Shown: piece by piece, positions 1 through 9,920 of the stretch | How positions within the stretch are numbered: position 1 is the first letter of the stretch | Layout: each line of letters opens with the position of its first letter | DNA from: Pelagibacteraceae bacterium AG-325-E08 | Lineage (GTDB): Bacteria > Pseudomonadota > Alphaproteobacteria > Pelagibacterales > Pelagibacteraceae | Assembly (NCBI GenBank): GCA_003282985.1 | Contig: QBYE01000009.1 | Coordinates: forward strand, 1 to 48,229 | DNA: 48,229 nucleotides | Direction: 5' to 3' | Notes under the pieces: generated by a model | The model's input: the letters and a program-made list of their open reading frames with translations, nothing else | Told to the model about the DNA's origin: nothing | Database searches by the model: none | Program-made: the position numbers and the translations under genes

Positions 1-566
1 TTTCAAAAAAGGCTGATGTAGAAAAGATATTATTAAAAATTCAGAATGAATATTCAGATCGTGGAATAAACCTAGTTTGTATATCAAAAAAATGGTCCTT
101 TAGAACATCACCAAATTTATCAAATTTAATGGTACAAGAGAAAACTGTTGAAAAAAAATTATCAAGAGCCGCGATAGAAACACTTGCAATTATTGTTTAT
201 CACCAACCTGTTACTAGAGCAGAAATTGAAGAAATAAGAGGTGTAGCTTTTGGGACTAACACACTAGAAATTTTGATGGAATTAAACTGGGTTAAGCCAG
301 GTGGTAGAAAAGATGTACCAGGCAAGCCAATACAATATATAACAACAGATGACTTCTTGAGTCATTTTAATCTTCAAAAGCTTTCTGATCTACCAACTGT
401 TGATGAATTAGGAGCAGCAGGCTTAATTGATAGTACTAATATAGATAATGCAATTTTTGGTACTGGAAAATTTTACAAAGAAAAACAGGACGATAAAAAA
501 GAGGACATTTACTCAAATATAGATGAAATGCTTAGTGGCACTCTTGATTCAGATGAAAAGAACTAG
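1..566 (+). CDS. scpB: Segregation and condensation protein B, 5' end missing
   Basis: ScpB is the winged-helix subunit of the SMC-ScpA-ScpB (condensin-like) complex that compacts and segregates the chromosome in the cytoplasm. The reading frame is open from base 3 with no stop before 566, so the ATG at 129 is internal and the gene begins outside the window. The visible part contains the family signature around SRAAIETLAIIVYHQPVTRAEIEEIRG, which is typical of the second winged helix (quoted as SRAAIETLAI and PVTRAEIEEIRG), followed by the wing residues GRKDVPGKP. The C-terminal tail is acidic and low in complexity, as in other ScpB proteins. It lies 70 bp upstream of tatA, in the scpB-tatABC order common in Alphaproteobacteria (scpA would be expected just upstream). 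Identification is firm; the true start is not visible. Confidence 0.93.
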   Translation, partial: SKKADVEKILLKIQNEYSDRGINLVCISKKWSFRTSPNLSNLMVQEKTVEKKLSRAAIETLAIIVYHQPVTRAEIEEIRGVAFGTNTLEILMELNWVKPGGRKDVPGKPIQYITTDDFLSHFNLQKLSDLPTVDELGAAGLIDSTNIDNAIFGTGKFYKEKQDDKKEDIYSNIDEMLSGTLDSDEKN

Positions 567-636
567 TCTTTAATTTTAATTTATTCAAAAAAAAAAGATA
601 CTTTAAATATATAAATAAAAAGGATATAAGATTTGT

Positions 637-837
637 ATGAGCATTGGAATTTGGCAAATAGCTATTGTTGTAATACTTGTGGTATTATTATTTGGTAGAG
701 GTAAAATATCTAGCCTTATGGGTGATGTTGCTAAAGGAATTAAAAGTTTTAAAAAAGGTATGGCATCAGATGTTACTGATGACAATGAGCCTAAAAATAT
801 TTCCGACGAAAATCAAGATACAAAGAATAAAGAATAA
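637..837 (+). CDS. tatA: Twin-arginine translocase subunit TatA
   Basis: TatA oligomerises in the inner membrane to form the conduit for folded Tat substrates. The 66-residue protein has a single N-terminal membrane helix (about residues 4-20) followed by the FGRGK turn, a short amphipathic helix containing the family [13 protein letters not shown] stretch, and a charged tail, which is the standard TatA layout. An AAAAGGAT ribosome-binding sequence lies about 10 bases before the ATG. It is followed by tatB after 5 bp and so forms an operon with tatBC. A candidate substrate, the M48 peptidase at 17171-17998, is in the same window. Confidence 0.93.
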   Translation: MSIGIWQIAIVVILVVLLFGRGKISSLMGDVAKGIKSFKKGMASDVTDDNEPKNISDENQDTKNKE

Positions 838-842
838 ATCAC

Positions 843-1055
843 ATGCCTACTATTGGTTGGTTTGAGATCTTAATTGTTGTTGCTATTGCTATAATTGTAC
901 TTGGGCCTAAGGATTTTCCTATCATGTTAAAGAAAGCCGGATCTTGGATTGGTACTGCAAAAAAATATATAAATAACGTGCAAAGTGAAATTTCAAATAT
1001 TGATATTGAAGATAATCCAAAAGAAAAAGAAGTAGATAAAAAAGATGAGTCATGA
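843..1055 (+). CDS. tatB: Twin-arginine translocase subunit TatB
   Basis: TatB works with TatC as the receptor for twin-arginine signal peptides. The sequence has an N-terminal membrane helix (about residues 5-21) that ends in the LGPKD hinge, where the Gly-Pro pair is characteristic of TatB, then an amphipathic helix and a short acidic/lysine-rich tail. At 70 residues it is much shorter than the enterobacterial protein (about 170), with the long C-terminal region trimmed, as expected in a streamlined genome. Its last 11 bases overlap the start of tatC, suggesting translational coupling. The TatB rather than second TatA call rests on the GP hinge and on position between tatA and tatC. Confidence 0.88.
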   Translation: MPTIGWFEILIVVAIAIIVLGPKDFPIMLKKAGSWIGTAKKYINNVQSEISNIDIEDNPKEKEVDKKDES

Positions 1056-1815
1056 TGAAAACGAAAGTGGCTTCGTAAGTCATTTAGCAGAATTAAGAAA
1101 AAGATTAATTAATAGTTTTATTTTTCTGATAGTTTTTTTTATAGCCTGTTATTTTTTTGCAGAACACTTATATGGTTTTTTAGTTGAGCCATTTGCAAAA
1201 GCTGTAAAAGATGATGGGTCTGATAGACGACTCATTTTTACTGCTTTACAAGAAACTTTTTTAACGTATTTAAAAGTTTCTTTTTTTACAGCTTTTTTTG
1301 TTACTTGCCCTTTTATTTTAATGCAAATTTGGAAATTCATTGCACCAGGCCTTTATAAACACGAAAAGATTGCAATTATACCTTATTTAGTTTTAACACC
1401 GATTTTATTCTTTTTAGGTGGCATGTTGGTCTACTATTTGATTATGCCTTTAGCGATAAAATTCTTTTTATCATTTGAAAGCACAGGATTGTCAACAAAC
1501 TTACCAATTCAGCTGGAAGCTAAAGTGAATGAATATTTATCTCTGGTAATGAAACTCATTTTTGCTTTTGGAATAAGTTTTCAATTACCTGTTGTCCTTA
1601 GTTTACTAGCAAGAGTAGGAGTTGTTGATTCTGATTTTCTAAAAAAAAGAAGGAAATATGTAGTAGTCATCATATTTGCAGCTGCTGCATTATTGACTCC
1701 ACCTGATCCTATAACGCAAATTGGTTTAGCTATTCCTTTATTAATTTTATATGAATTATCAATATTTTCAGTAAAATTTATTGAAAGTAAAAAATTAAAA
1801 GATTCTGATGCATAA
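1045..1815 (+). CDS. tatC: Twin-arginine translocase core subunit TatC
   Basis: TatC is the polytopic inner-membrane core of the Tat receptor and binds the twin-arginine signal. The 256-residue product has the HLAELRKRL motif at its N terminus, six predicted membrane segments, the conserved TALQETFLTYLK stretch, the FIAPGLYKHE loop and the LLTPPDP motif before the last helices; all are TatC hallmarks. It overlaps tatB by 11 bp. It overlaps serS by 8 bp through an ATGCATAA junction in which the serS start codon sits inside the tatC end. Identification is certain; length is normal. Confidence 0.97.
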   Translation: MSHDENESGFVSHLAELRKRLINSFIFLIVFFIACYFFAEHLYGFLVEPFAKAVKDDGSDRRLIFTALQETFLTYLKVSFFTAFFVTCPFILMQIWKFIAPGLYKHEKIAIIPYLVLTPILFFLGGMLVYYLIMPLAIKFFLSFESTGLSTNLPIQLEAKVNEYLSLVMKLIFAFGISFQLPVVLSLLARVGVVDSDFLKKRRKYVVVIIFAAAALLTPPDPITQIGLAIPLLILYELSIFSVKFIESKKLKDSDA

Positions 1816-3067
1816 TTTAAAAGAAATTCGAAAAAATTTTGATGCTTTTGAAAAAGAATTAAAAAAAAGAACAATCGACATTAATTTTTCTCAATTAAAA
1901 AAATTAGATATACAAAATAGAGAATTTATTCAAAAGAAAGAGAATTTAGAGAAAGAGAAAAAAGATATTTCAAAATCTAAAGATAAATCTTTATTTGCAA
2001 AATCTAAAGAGCTTTCAATTTCTTTAGATGAAATTTCCAAGAAACAAAATGTACTTAAATCTGAACTTGAAAAAATTCTATCTAATATACCAAATCTTCC
2101 ACATCCCGATGTTCCAAGTGGAAAAGATGAGAACGATAATGTTGAAATTGGTAAATTTGGACAAATTCCTGATTTTGATTTTAAACCTAAGTCGCATTAC
2201 GAGTTGGGTGAAGAATTGGGAATGTTAGATTTCGACCTTGCAACAAAAACTACAGGGTCGCGGTTTGTTTTTGTTAAGAGTAAATTGGCACTATTAGAAA
2301 GAGCTTTATCAAATTTTATGCTGGATATTCATATAAAAAAAAATGGTTACGAAGAAATTTCACCACCTTTACTTGCTTCAGAAAATACTATGTTTGGTAC
2401 TGGTCAATTACCTAAATTTGAGAATGATCAATTTGAAGTTAAATTAGATAAAGATGCTGAAAGAAAATTTCTTATACCTACAGCAGAAGTAATTTTGACT
2501 AATATTGTTAAAGACAAAATTCTAGATATCAAATCTTTACCCATGAGATTTGTTGCCTCAACTCCTTGTTTTAGAAAAGAAGCTGGTAGTTATGGCAAAG
2601 ACACAAAGGGAATGATTAGACAGCACCAATTTTATAAAGTTGAAATGGTCAGTGTAGTAGAACAAAATAAATGTCTTGAGGAGTTAGAAAGAATGACGAA
2701 CTGTGCTACGGGTATATTAGATCTTTTAGAATTACCTTATAGAAAAGTTATTCTGTGTAGTGGGGACATGGGATTTAGTGCTGAAAAAACTTATGATATT
2801 GAAGTTTGGCTCCCATCAGAAAATAAATATAGAGAAATTTCTTCTTGCTCATCATGTTCTACTTTTCAAGCGGTCAGGATGAAAACTAGATACAAAGACT
2901 CTAATAAAGATACCCTTTATGCAGGTACTTTAAATGGGAGTGGATTGGCAATAGGAAGAACTCTTATTGCTATCTTAGAAAATTATCAGCAAAAAGATGG
3001 CTCAATAACTATTCCAAAAGTTCTTAAACCTTATATGAATAATTTGGAAAAAATTTCGATCAATTAA
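1808..3067 (+). CDS. serS: Seryl-tRNA synthetase
   Basis: Charges tRNA-Ser with serine, and also tRNA-Sec where present. The 419-residue class II synthetase has the N-terminal coiled-coil arm (about residues 1-110, rich in Lys/Glu) that grips the long variable arm of tRNA-Ser. The catalytic core follows, with motif 2 around FRKEAGSYGKDTKGMIRQHQF and motif 3 around NGSGLAIGRTLIA (GLAIGRTL being the diagnostic part). The serine-binding TAEV segment is present. The start codon overlaps the end of tatC by 8 bp. A tRNA-Ser(UGA) substrate is encoded at 21066-21155. Length and motifs are normal. Confidence 0.97.
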   Translation: MHNLKEIRKNFDAFEKELKKRTIDINFSQLKKLDIQNREFIQKKENLEKEKKDISKSKDKSLFAKSKELSISLDEISKKQNVLKSELEKILSNIPNLPHPDVPSGKDENDNVEIGKFGQIPDFDFKPKSHYELGEELGMLDFDLATKTTGSRFVFVKSKLALLERALSNFMLDIHIKKNGYEEISPPLLASENTMFGTGQLPKFENDQFEVKLDKDAERKFLIPTAEVILTNIVKDKILDIKSLPMRFVASTPCFRKEAGSYGKDTKGMIRQHQFYKVEMVSVVEQNKCLEELERMTNCATGILDLLELPYRKVILCSGDMGFSAEKTYDIEVWLPSENKYREISSCSSCSTFQAVRMKTRYKDSNKDTLYAGTLNGSGLAIGRTLIAILENYQQKDGSITIPKVLKPYMNNLEKISIN

Positions 3068-3121
3068 AGTTGTTTTAACCCCACAGATAGTATAAATATT
3101 CACTTTTAATCAAGGAGTTTT

Positions 3122-3409
3122 ATGGAAAGTTCAGGAATAGGCCAGTTTATACCGTTAATACTAATTTTTGTTATCTTTTATTTTTTCTTAATAAGACCTC
3201 AACAAAAAAAAGTTAAAGAACATAAAGCTATGGTTGAAGGCTTAAAAAAAGGAGATAAGATTGTAACCTCAGGTGGCATTACTGGAACTATATCAAGAGT
3301 TATCGATAATGATAAAATTGAAGTAGAGATTGCAGAGAATGTTACTGTCGAAGTGATAAGAGGCACAGGGGTTCAAAGCTTAATGAACGGCCAAGAAATT
3401 AAGAAATAA
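3122..3409 (+). CDS. yajC: Preprotein translocase accessory subunit YajC
   Basis: YajC is a single-span inner-membrane protein that associates with SecDF and the Sec translocon. The 95-residue product has one N-terminal membrane helix (about residues 7-24) followed by the FLIRPQQKK motif and the DKIVTSGGITGTI segment, which together define the family. A strong AAGGAG ribosome-binding site lies at about 3112-3117. The 54-bp gap after serS is the largest in this run and could hold a promoter. secD follows after 16 bp, the usual yajC-secD-secF order. Confidence 0.96.
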   Translation: MESSGIGQFIPLILIFVIFYFFLIRPQQKKVKEHKAMVEGLKKGDKIVTSGGITGTISRVIDNDKIEVEIAENVTVEVIRGTGVQSLMNGQEIKK

Positions 3410-3425
3410 ATCTCGTTAAATTAAA

Positions 3426-4979
3426 GTGTTATACTTTTCAAAATTAAGAATTATTTTTGTTACATTAATTTCTTTAATCTTTATATTAATAGCTTCATCA
3501 AATCTTTTTAAATTTAGCAATGATTTATTAAATAAAAAAATAAATCTTGGATTAGATTTACAAGGTGGTTCGTATCTTTTACTAGAAATTGACAATAGTC
3601 CTGTAGTAGAACAAAAACTTCAGAATCTGACAATCACTATTAAAAATTATTTTAAAGAAAAAAATATAAGAATAAATAATCTTAAGATTTCAAATCAAGA
3701 ACTTTTGTTTACTGTGGATAATAAATTTAAACAAACAGTATTAGATGAATTTAATGATGAAGAAAGTAATCTAAATCCTTATTATCCAAGATTTAAATCA
3801 CATCAATTAAACATTGAAGAAAAAAACGATCTTTTAATTGTTAATTATTCAAAACAAGGTTTGGTTGAACTTAAAACATCATCTCAAGATCAAGCTTTAG
3901 AGATTGTAAGAAGAAGAATTGACGAAATTGGTACCAATGAACCAAATATTCTTAAAAGAGGTAATGATAGAATTTTAGTGGAGCTGCCAGGATTAGATGA
4001 CCCAATGAGAATTAAATCATTACTTGGAAAAACTGCAAATTTAACATTTAGATTTGTAGCCTCAAACACAGAAGACTCCTTTGGTACAGAAAAATTGAAA
4101 TATGAAGATGGTTCTGAAGAATCAGTCGTTAGTAAAAGAATAATTTTAAGTGGAGATAATCTTTTAGATGCTCAACCAAGAATGAATAACGAAACAAACG
4201 AAACTGTTGTTTCATTTACCTTAGATAGAGTAGGGGCAAAAAGATTTGGTAAGGCAACATCAACAGGTATTGGAAAACAATTAGCGATAGTTCTTGATGA
4301 GAAGATTATAAGTGCACCAGTGATAAGAGATACCATTGCAAGTGGATCCGGTCAAATAAGTGGAGGTTTTACATTTCAATCTGCCACTGATCTTGCATTA
4401 CTACTTAGATCAGGAGCATTGCCTGCCCCATTAAATATCATCGAGGAAAGAACTGTTGGCCCAGATCTTGGACAAGACTCTATTAATGCTGGAATGATTG
4501 CTTTGGCTATTGGGTTTGCTTTAGTTATTTTATTTATTTTTATAAAATATAAAATATTTGGTCTTATTACCAATATAGCATTAATTATAAATTTATTTCT
4601 TTTAATTGGTGTTTTAACAATATTTGAAGCAACTCTAACCTTACCTGGAATTGCAGGGATAATTTTAACTGTTGGTATGGCAGTTGATGCTAATGTTTTA
4701 ATATTTGAGAGAATTAAAGAAGAATTAAAAGACGAAAAAAATAACTTAATTGCTTTTGATAGTGGCTATACTAAATCAAGAACAGCTATTCTTGATGCAA
4801 ATATAACAACATTAATTGCAGCAGTTATATTATTTTTTATGGGATCTGGTCCTATTAAAGGCTTTTCTTTAACTTTAGGTGTTGGAATATTCACCACACT
4901 TTTTTCAGTTTATTTCATAGCTAGATTATTGACTGTTTTGTATGTAGCCAAAAACAAGCAAAAAGAAGGATTAATTTAG
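3426..4979 (+). CDS. secD: Protein translocase subunit SecD
   Basis: SecD, with SecF, uses the proton motive force to complete protein export on the periplasmic side. The 517-residue product has an N-terminal membrane helix, the LGLDLQGGSYLLLE motif (quoted core LGLDLQGG), a large periplasmic domain with the EIVRRRIDEIGTNEP segment, and a C-terminal five-helix RND-type membrane domain containing GMAVDANVLIFERIKEE. The start codon is GTG; no better ATG occurs before the first membrane helix. The stop codon is directly followed by the secF ATG with no intervening base. Length is a little below that of the E. coli protein (615), with the periplasmic region shortened. Confidence 0.96.
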   Translation: MLYFSKLRIIFVTLISLIFILIASSNLFKFSNDLLNKKINLGLDLQGGSYLLLEIDNSPVVEQKLQNLTITIKNYFKEKNIRINNLKISNQELLFTVDNKFKQTVLDEFNDEESNLNPYYPRFKSHQLNIEEKNDLLIVNYSKQGLVELKTSSQDQALEIVRRRIDEIGTNEPNILKRGNDRILVELPGLDDPMRIKSLLGKTANLTFRFVASNTEDSFGTEKLKYEDGSEESVVSKRIILSGDNLLDAQPRMNNETNETVVSFTLDRVGAKRFGKATSTGIGKQLAIVLDEKIISAPVIRDTIASGSGQISGGFTFQSATDLALLLRSGALPAPLNIIEERTVGPDLGQDSINAGMIALAIGFALVILFIFIKYKIFGLITNIALIINLFLLIGVLTIFEATLTLPGIAGIILTVGMAVDANVLIFERIKEELKDEKNNLIAFDSGYTKSRTAILDANITTLIAAVILFFMGSGPIKGFSLTLGVGIFTTLFSVYFIARLLTVLYVAKNKQKEGLI

Positions 4980-5867
4980 ATGATAGCATTTAACAAATAT
5001 TATAATAAATTTAACATTCTTTCAGTTTCGCTTGTTGTAGTCTCATTATTATTATTGACGTTCAAGGGTTTAAATTTTGGTATAGATTTTAAAGGTGGAA
5101 CACTAATTGAACTTAGAGCGTCAGAATCTAAAATTAATGTATCTTCTTTAAGAGATAATCTTAATCAAATGAACTTGGGTGATGTTTCAGTTAAAAAATT
5201 TGGAAATGAAACTGATTTTTTAATTAAGTTTGAAAATAATGATAATAAAAATGTAATAGAAGAAATTAAAACAAACCTCGATAAGTCTTTTGGAAATAAT
5301 TTTAATTTTAGAAGAGTTGAAAACGTAGGACCAAAAGTTAGTGCAGAATTATTAAAGTCTGGAATTATAGCAATATCAGTTGCTTTGATTTTAATGCTTA
5401 TCTATATTTGGATTAGATTTGAATGGCAATTTAGTCTTGGAGCTATATTAGCTTTATTTCATGATGTTATAGTAACATTAGGTTTATTCTCTCTTCTTGG
5501 TCTAGAAATTAATTTATCAATTATTGCTGCTGTACTAACAATTGTTGGTTATTCAATGAATGATACTGTCGTAATTTTTGATAGAGTTAGGGAAAATTTA
5601 AGAAAATATTCAGATATAAAAATTTTTGAACTAACAAATATTTCAATAAATGAAACTTTATCGAGAACTTTAATAACTTCTATAACAACTTTATTAGCAT
5701 TGTTATCAATATTCTTCTTTGGCGGTGAAATTTTAAGAGGCTTTTCTCTAGCTATGATATTTGGTGTAATTTTTGGTACTTATTCATCTATATATATTGC
5801 TAATACAGTTTTAGTTAGACTTAGAGTGTCACAAAAAACTGTTTTAAAAGAAGACGGTAATAATTAA
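4980..5867 (+). CDS. secF: Protein translocase subunit SecF
   Basis: SecF partners SecD in proton-driven protein export. The 295-residue product has the first-helix/periplasmic motif FGIDFKGGTLIELR, the GPKVSAELLKSG stretch before the membrane domain, and the conserved GYSMNDTVVIFDRVREN segment of the RND-type core. It begins immediately after the secD stop codon. Its 3' end overlaps the convergent PuuD-like gene by 4 bp, so there is no room for a conventional terminator between the two transcription units. Confidence 0.96.
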   Translation: MIAFNKYYNKFNILSVSLVVVSLLLLTFKGLNFGIDFKGGTLIELRASESKINVSSLRDNLNQMNLGDVSVKKFGNETDFLIKFENNDNKNVIEEIKTNLDKSFGNNFNFRRVENVGPKVSAELLKSGIIAISVALILMLIYIWIRFEWQFSLGAILALFHDVIVTLGLFSLLGLEINLSIIAAVLTIVGYSMNDTVVIFDRVRENLRKYSDIKIFELTNISINETLSRTLITSITTLLALLSIFFFGGEILRGFSLAMIFGVIFGTYSSIYIANTVLVRLRVSQKTVLKEDGNN

Positions 5868-6466
5868 TATAAATTTTGGGCTGCCACCATTGTCAGTAGC
5901 ATTGGTAAGGACAATAATGTGTTTGTTCTTGAAAATAACATTGCTGTTCTGGCAGATTTAGCTTTTAATTCTGGTTCACACTCGACAATACCCAAAGCTC
6001 TTTTCTGATTAGGCCAAATAACAAACCATACATTGAAAGCCATAATTAAACCTAACCACATTCCTATACCTATAGCTGTGTGTTTTGGTATTCCAGAACC
6101 AATACTAAGTGTCATTGAGTCATGTAAATATCCATTTAGACCAGCAAGAATTAATCCAGATAAAACAGTAAGTGCTGCTGCCCATCTAAAATAAAATAAT
6201 GCAGCAGGTGCAATAACTTTTCCAATTGCAGGTTTTTGTTCATCAGGAATTTTACTCATATTAGGAATTTGGACGAAATTGAAATACCACAGCAAACCTA
6301 TCCACATTATTCCAACTATCACATGAACATATCTTGCAACCCAACTCCAAAAAATTCTATCAAAGCTAAACCCATCATTTTGATAAAATAATCCTAGAAA
6401 TAAAATTATAGCAATCGCTAAAGATGCATGTATTGTTTTTGAAAGTGACGAAAGTAAGTTTCCCAT
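5864..6466 (-). CDS. PuuD-like (urate oxidase N-terminal domain) integral membrane protein without cytochrome domain
   Basis: The 200-residue protein has about five hydrophobic segments and a conserved RYVHVIVGIMWIGLLWYFNFVQ region (core HVIVGIMWIGLLWYFN), the signature I associate with the Urate_ox_N membrane domain of PuuD-type urate hydroxylases. PuuD proteins normally carry a C-terminal cytochrome c domain; here no CxxCH motif is present and the protein ends after the membrane domain. Histidines in or near the helices could bind haem, but this is inference. No purine catabolism gene is near, so a urate role is not supported by context. It converges on secF with a 4-bp overlap and lies downstream of uvrA (47-bp gap). 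Confidence 0.6.
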   Translation of the reverse strand: MGNLLSSLSKTIHASLAIAIILFLGLFYQNDGFSFDRIFWSWVARYVHVIVGIMWIGLLWYFNFVQIPNMSKIPDEQKPAIGKVIAPAALFYFRWAAALTVLSGLILAGLNGYLHDSMTLSIGSGIPKHTAIGIGMWLGLIMAFNVWFVIWPNQKRALGIVECEPELKAKSARTAMLFSRTNTLLSLPMLLTMVAAQNLY

Positions 6467-6513
6467 TACTATTCAATATACTAATTTCATATAGATTTAA
6501 CAATATTTATTAT

Positions 6514-9369
6514 CTAATTTAAAAGTGGTTTTAAAAATTTCCCTGTATAACTGTTAGTAATTTTACAAATTTCCTCGGGTTTACCTTCTGCGATAATTTT
6601 TCCACCTTTTACTCCTCCCTCAGGGCCCATATCTACTATGTAATCCGCGGTTTTTATCACATCTAAATTATGCTCTATTACCACCACTGTATTTCCAAGT
6701 GAGACAAAAGTATGAAGAATTTCTAGCAATTTTTTAATATCATGCTGATGTAGGCCTGTAGTTGGTTCATCTAAAATATACATAGTTCTACCTGTCGAAC
6801 GTTTAGATAATTCCTTAGCAAGTTTTATTCTTTGAGCCTCACCACCTGATAATGTTGTAGCTTGTTGTCCAATTTTTATATAACCAAGACCAACTTTTTT
6901 TAAAGTTAGCAGTTTAGTTTTGATATTAGATATGTTTTCAAAATATTCACAACCCTCATCTACAGTCATATCCAAAACATCAGCAATACTTTTATCTTTA
7001 AATTTTATCTCTAAAGTTTCTCTATTATATCTGGTACCTTTGCATTCATCACACTGTATATAAACATCAGGTAAAAAATGCATTTCATAAGTAATTACTC
7101 CATCACCCTCACAAGCCTCACATCTTCCACCCCTAACATTAAAAGAAAATCGACCTGGCTTATAACCTCTTGTTTTTGACTCTGGTAATCCCGTAAACCA
7201 ATCTCTAATTGGACCAAAAGCACCTGTATAAGTTGCTGGATTTGATCTAGGTGTTCGACCAATAGGTGACTGATCGATGTCAATAATTTTATCAACTAAC
7301 TCAGTTCCTTTAAAACCTTTAAAAGGCTTTGGAATTTTTCTAGATTTATTATTATTTAGAGTTAAGTTGAGAGCATTATATAAAGTCTGTAACACAAGAG
7401 TAGATTTACCGCTACCAGATACACCAGTTACGCAAGTTAAACTGCCAAGTGGTATCTTTAAATTCACATTATCCAAGTTGTTACCACTAGCTCCCGTAAT
7501 TTCTAAAAATCTACCATTTTTTGCCAACCTTCTTTTTTGAGGAACATTAATCTTTAATTTATTTGAAAGATATTTACCTGTTATACTGTTTTTATTTTGG
7601 CTTATTTCTTTAAAAGAACCTTGTGCAACTATTTCACCACCATTATTACCAGCTTCAGGGCCAAGATCAATTATATGGTCTGCATTTTCCATTGTTTCAG
7701 TATCATGCTCTACTACAATTACTGTGTTACCTAAATCTCGTAACCTTTTAAGTGCATTAATTAATTTAACATTATCTTTTTGATGAAGACCGATAGAAGG
7801 TTCATCAAGTACATATAAAACACCTGTTAATCCAGAACCTATTTGTGAAGCTAAACGTATTCTTTGTGCCTCACCACCTGATAAAGTTCCAGATTCTCTT
7901 GATAGCGTTAGATAGTCAAGCCCAACATTTAATAAAAAATTTAATCTTTCATTTATTTCTTTTAAAATATGTTCAGCAATTTTTACTTGTCTTTTATCAA
8001 GAGTATTTTTAAGATTTTCAAACCATTTAGCAGCATCAGAAATAGATTTTTCAGTCACTTCACTTATATGTAATCCATCAATTTTAACACAAAGAGCTTC
8101 ATCTTTTAGTCTATGACCATTACATCTCTCACACTTTGTATCAGATTGGTATTGAGAAATTTCCTCTCTTTTCCAATCACTATCTGTTTCTAAATATCTT
8201 CTTTCTAGGTTGTTTATTACTCCTTCAAATGTCTTTTTATGAGAATATTTTTCATAACCATCATCATATGAGAACTTTATTTCTTCTTCATCAGATCCAT
8301 AAAGTATTATATCTTTTATCTTTTTAGAAAGTTTTGACCATTTATCTTCTAATGAGAATCCATAATGTTTTGCTAATGATGAGAGTGTTTGTGCATAATA
8401 TAATGTTGTAGTTTTTGCCCAGGGCTCTATAGCTCCATCTGCGATACTTTTTTTTTCATTTGGTATAACCAAATTGGGATCAACATTTAATTTTATTCCT
8501 ATTCCTTCACATTCTTCGCAAGCACCAAATGGACTATTAAAAGAAAAAAGTCTTGGTTCAATTTCTTCAATTGTGAAGCCACTTTCTGGACAGGCAAATT
8601 TAGTTGAGAATATTAATTTTTCTAATTTTCTAAATTTTTTAGGTAAAGTTTCATCCTCATATTCAACAAAAACTAAACCATTAGCAATATTAATCGATGA
8701 CTCAATACTTTCAGCCAGTCTATTTCCTAGAGATGAATTTAGAACTATTCTATCAACAAGAATGTAAATGTCGTGTTTAACTTTTTTATTTAATTCAGGG
8801 ACTTTTTCAATATCGTATAAAACATCATCTATTTTTATTTTTCTAAACCCTCTTTTTTTGTAATTTAAAATTTCTTTTCTATATTCTCCCTTACGACCTC
8901 TTACGACTGGTGCATAAATATATATAGTTGATTTTTTTGGGAGTTCTTTAATTTTATCAACAATTTGTGTGACAGTTTGTGATGTAATAGGTTTACCTGT
9001 AAATGGTGAAAAGGGTATTCCTGCTCTAGCATACAGTACTCTCATATAATCATAAATTTCAGTCACTGTTGCAACTGTAGACCTAGGATTTTTTGATGTA
9101 TTTTTTTGCTCAATTGATATTGCTGGACTTAATCCTTCAATTAAATCTACATTAGGTTTTTTCATTTTGTCTAAAAATTGTCTTGCATATGCCGATAAAC
9201 TTTCAACATATCTTCTTTGTCCTTCAGCATAGACTGTATCAAATGCTAATGATGATTTTCCCGATCCAGATAAGCCAGTAATTACAACAAATTTATCTTT
9301 AGGTATTTCTAAAGAAATATTCTTCAAATTATGTTCTTTAGCTCCCTTAATAACTATCTTTTTAATCAT
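6514..9369 (-). CDS. uvrA: Excinuclease ABC subunit A
   Basis: UvrA is the damage-recognition ATPase of nucleotide excision repair and loads UvrB on lesions. The 951-residue product has two ABC modules: Walker A GLSGSGKS at residues 32-39 and GVSGSGKST about residue 650, each with an LSGGEAQRI signature. The C-terminal zinc finger (CEAC ... CDEC) is intact. In the first zinc module the usual CPxC is CPES, so one cysteine is serine; I recall the same change in other alphaproteobacterial UvrA proteins, so it is probably a lineage trait. It is transcribed divergently from ssb with a 90-bp shared upstream region, an arrangement also seen in other proteobacteria. Confidence 0.97.
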   Translation of the reverse strand: MIKKIVIKGAKEHNLKNISLEIPKDKFVVITGLSGSGKSSLAFDTVYAEGQRRYVESLSAYARQFLDKMKKPNVDLIEGLSPAISIEQKNTSKNPRSTVATVTEIYDYMRVLYARAGIPFSPFTGKPITSQTVTQIVDKIKELPKKSTIYIYAPVVRGRKGEYRKEILNYKKRGFRKIKIDDVLYDIEKVPELNKKVKHDIYILVDRIVLNSSLGNRLAESIESSINIANGLVFVEYEDETLPKKFRKLEKLIFSTKFACPESGFTIEEIEPRLFSFNSPFGACEECEGIGIKLNVDPNLVIPNEKKSIADGAIEPWAKTTTLYYAQTLSSLAKHYGFSLEDKWSKLSKKIKDIILYGSDEEEIKFSYDDGYEKYSHKKTFEGVINNLERRYLETDSDWKREEISQYQSDTKCERCNGHRLKDEALCVKIDGLHISEVTEKSISDAAKWFENLKNTLDKRQVKIAEHILKEINERLNFLLNVGLDYLTLSRESGTLSGGEAQRIRLASQIGSGLTGVLYVLDEPSIGLHQKDNVKLINALKRLRDLGNTVIVVEHDTETMENADHIIDLGPEAGNNGGEIVAQGSFKEISQNKNSITGKYLSNKLKINVPQKRRLAKNGRFLEITGASGNNLDNVNLKIPLGSLTCVTGVSGSGKSTLVLQTLYNALNLTLNNNKSRKIPKPFKGFKGTELVDKIIDIDQSPIGRTPRSNPATYTGAFGPIRDWFTGLPESKTRGYKPGRFSFNVRGGRCEACEGDGVITYEMHFLPDVYIQCDECKGTRYNRETLEIKFKDKSIADVLDMTVDEGCEYFENISNIKTKLLTLKKVGLGYIKIGQQATTLSGGEAQRIKLAKELSKRSTGRTMYILDEPTTGLHQHDIKKLLEILHTFVSLGNTVVVIEHNLDVIKTADYIVDMGPEGGVKGGKIIAEGKPEEICKITNSYTGKFLKPLLN

Positions 9370-9459
9370 AATTTTTGTTGCTTTGACTTAATAAAATTAA
9401 TATTCAGAGTAAATTGTGATATAGTTCAAATAAATTAATTTAACAAATATTAAAATATT

Positions 9460-9915
9460 ATGGCTGGAAGTTTAAATAAAGTACTTTTAATTGGTCGTTT
9501 GGGCGCAGACCCTGAAATTAAACAAATGGTTAACGGTAAAAGCGTAGCTAGATTAAGTTTAGCTACTAGTCAATCTTGGAAAGATAAGAATTCAGGTGAA
9601 AAAAAAGAGAAAACTGAATGGCACCGTATAGTTGTATTTAACGAAGGACTAGTAAATGTTGTTCAACAATATTTGAAAAAAGGTGCTCAGATTTATGTTG
9701 AAGGTCAATTAACAACTAGAAAATGGAAAGACGAGCAATCTGGTCAAGATAAGTATTCAACTGAAATTGTTATTCAAGGTTATAATTCATCTTTAACAAT
9801 GTTGGGTGGTGGAAATTCTGGTGGCGGAATAGCTAATGATAACACTCCATCAGCATCTAATAATGATGACATGTCTCAAATATCTAATGATATGGATGAC
9901 GAAATTCCGTTTTAA
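9460..9915 (+). CDS. ssb: Single-stranded DNA-binding protein
   Basis: Binds and protects single-stranded DNA during replication, recombination and repair. The 151-residue protein has the N-terminal OB fold beginning [14 protein letters not shown], with the WHRIVVF strand, a Gly/Asn/Ser/Asp-rich linker, and the conserved acidic tail ending DDEIPF that recruits partner enzymes. It is divergent from uvrA and 5 bp upstream of gyrA, so it is probably cotranscribed with gyrA. Length is normal for the family. Confidence 0.97.
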   Translation: MAGSLNKVLLIGRLGADPEIKQMVNGKSVARLSLATSQSWKDKNSGEKKEKTEWHRIVVFNEGLVNVVQQYLKKGAQIYVEGQLTTRKWKDEQSGQDKYSTEIVIQGYNSSLTMLGGGNSGGGIANDNTPSASNNDDMSQISNDMDDEIPF

Positions 9916-9920
9916 TTCAT

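Noticed and set aside
7277-8767. Plus-strand open frames inside uvrA
   Set aside because: They lie entirely within the conserved uvrA coding sequence and encode low-complexity products.
9370-9459. LexA/SOS operator between uvrA and ssb
   Set aside because: Neither GTTC-N7-GTTC nor its complement could be found in the 90-bp divergent region, so SOS control is not supported by the sequence.
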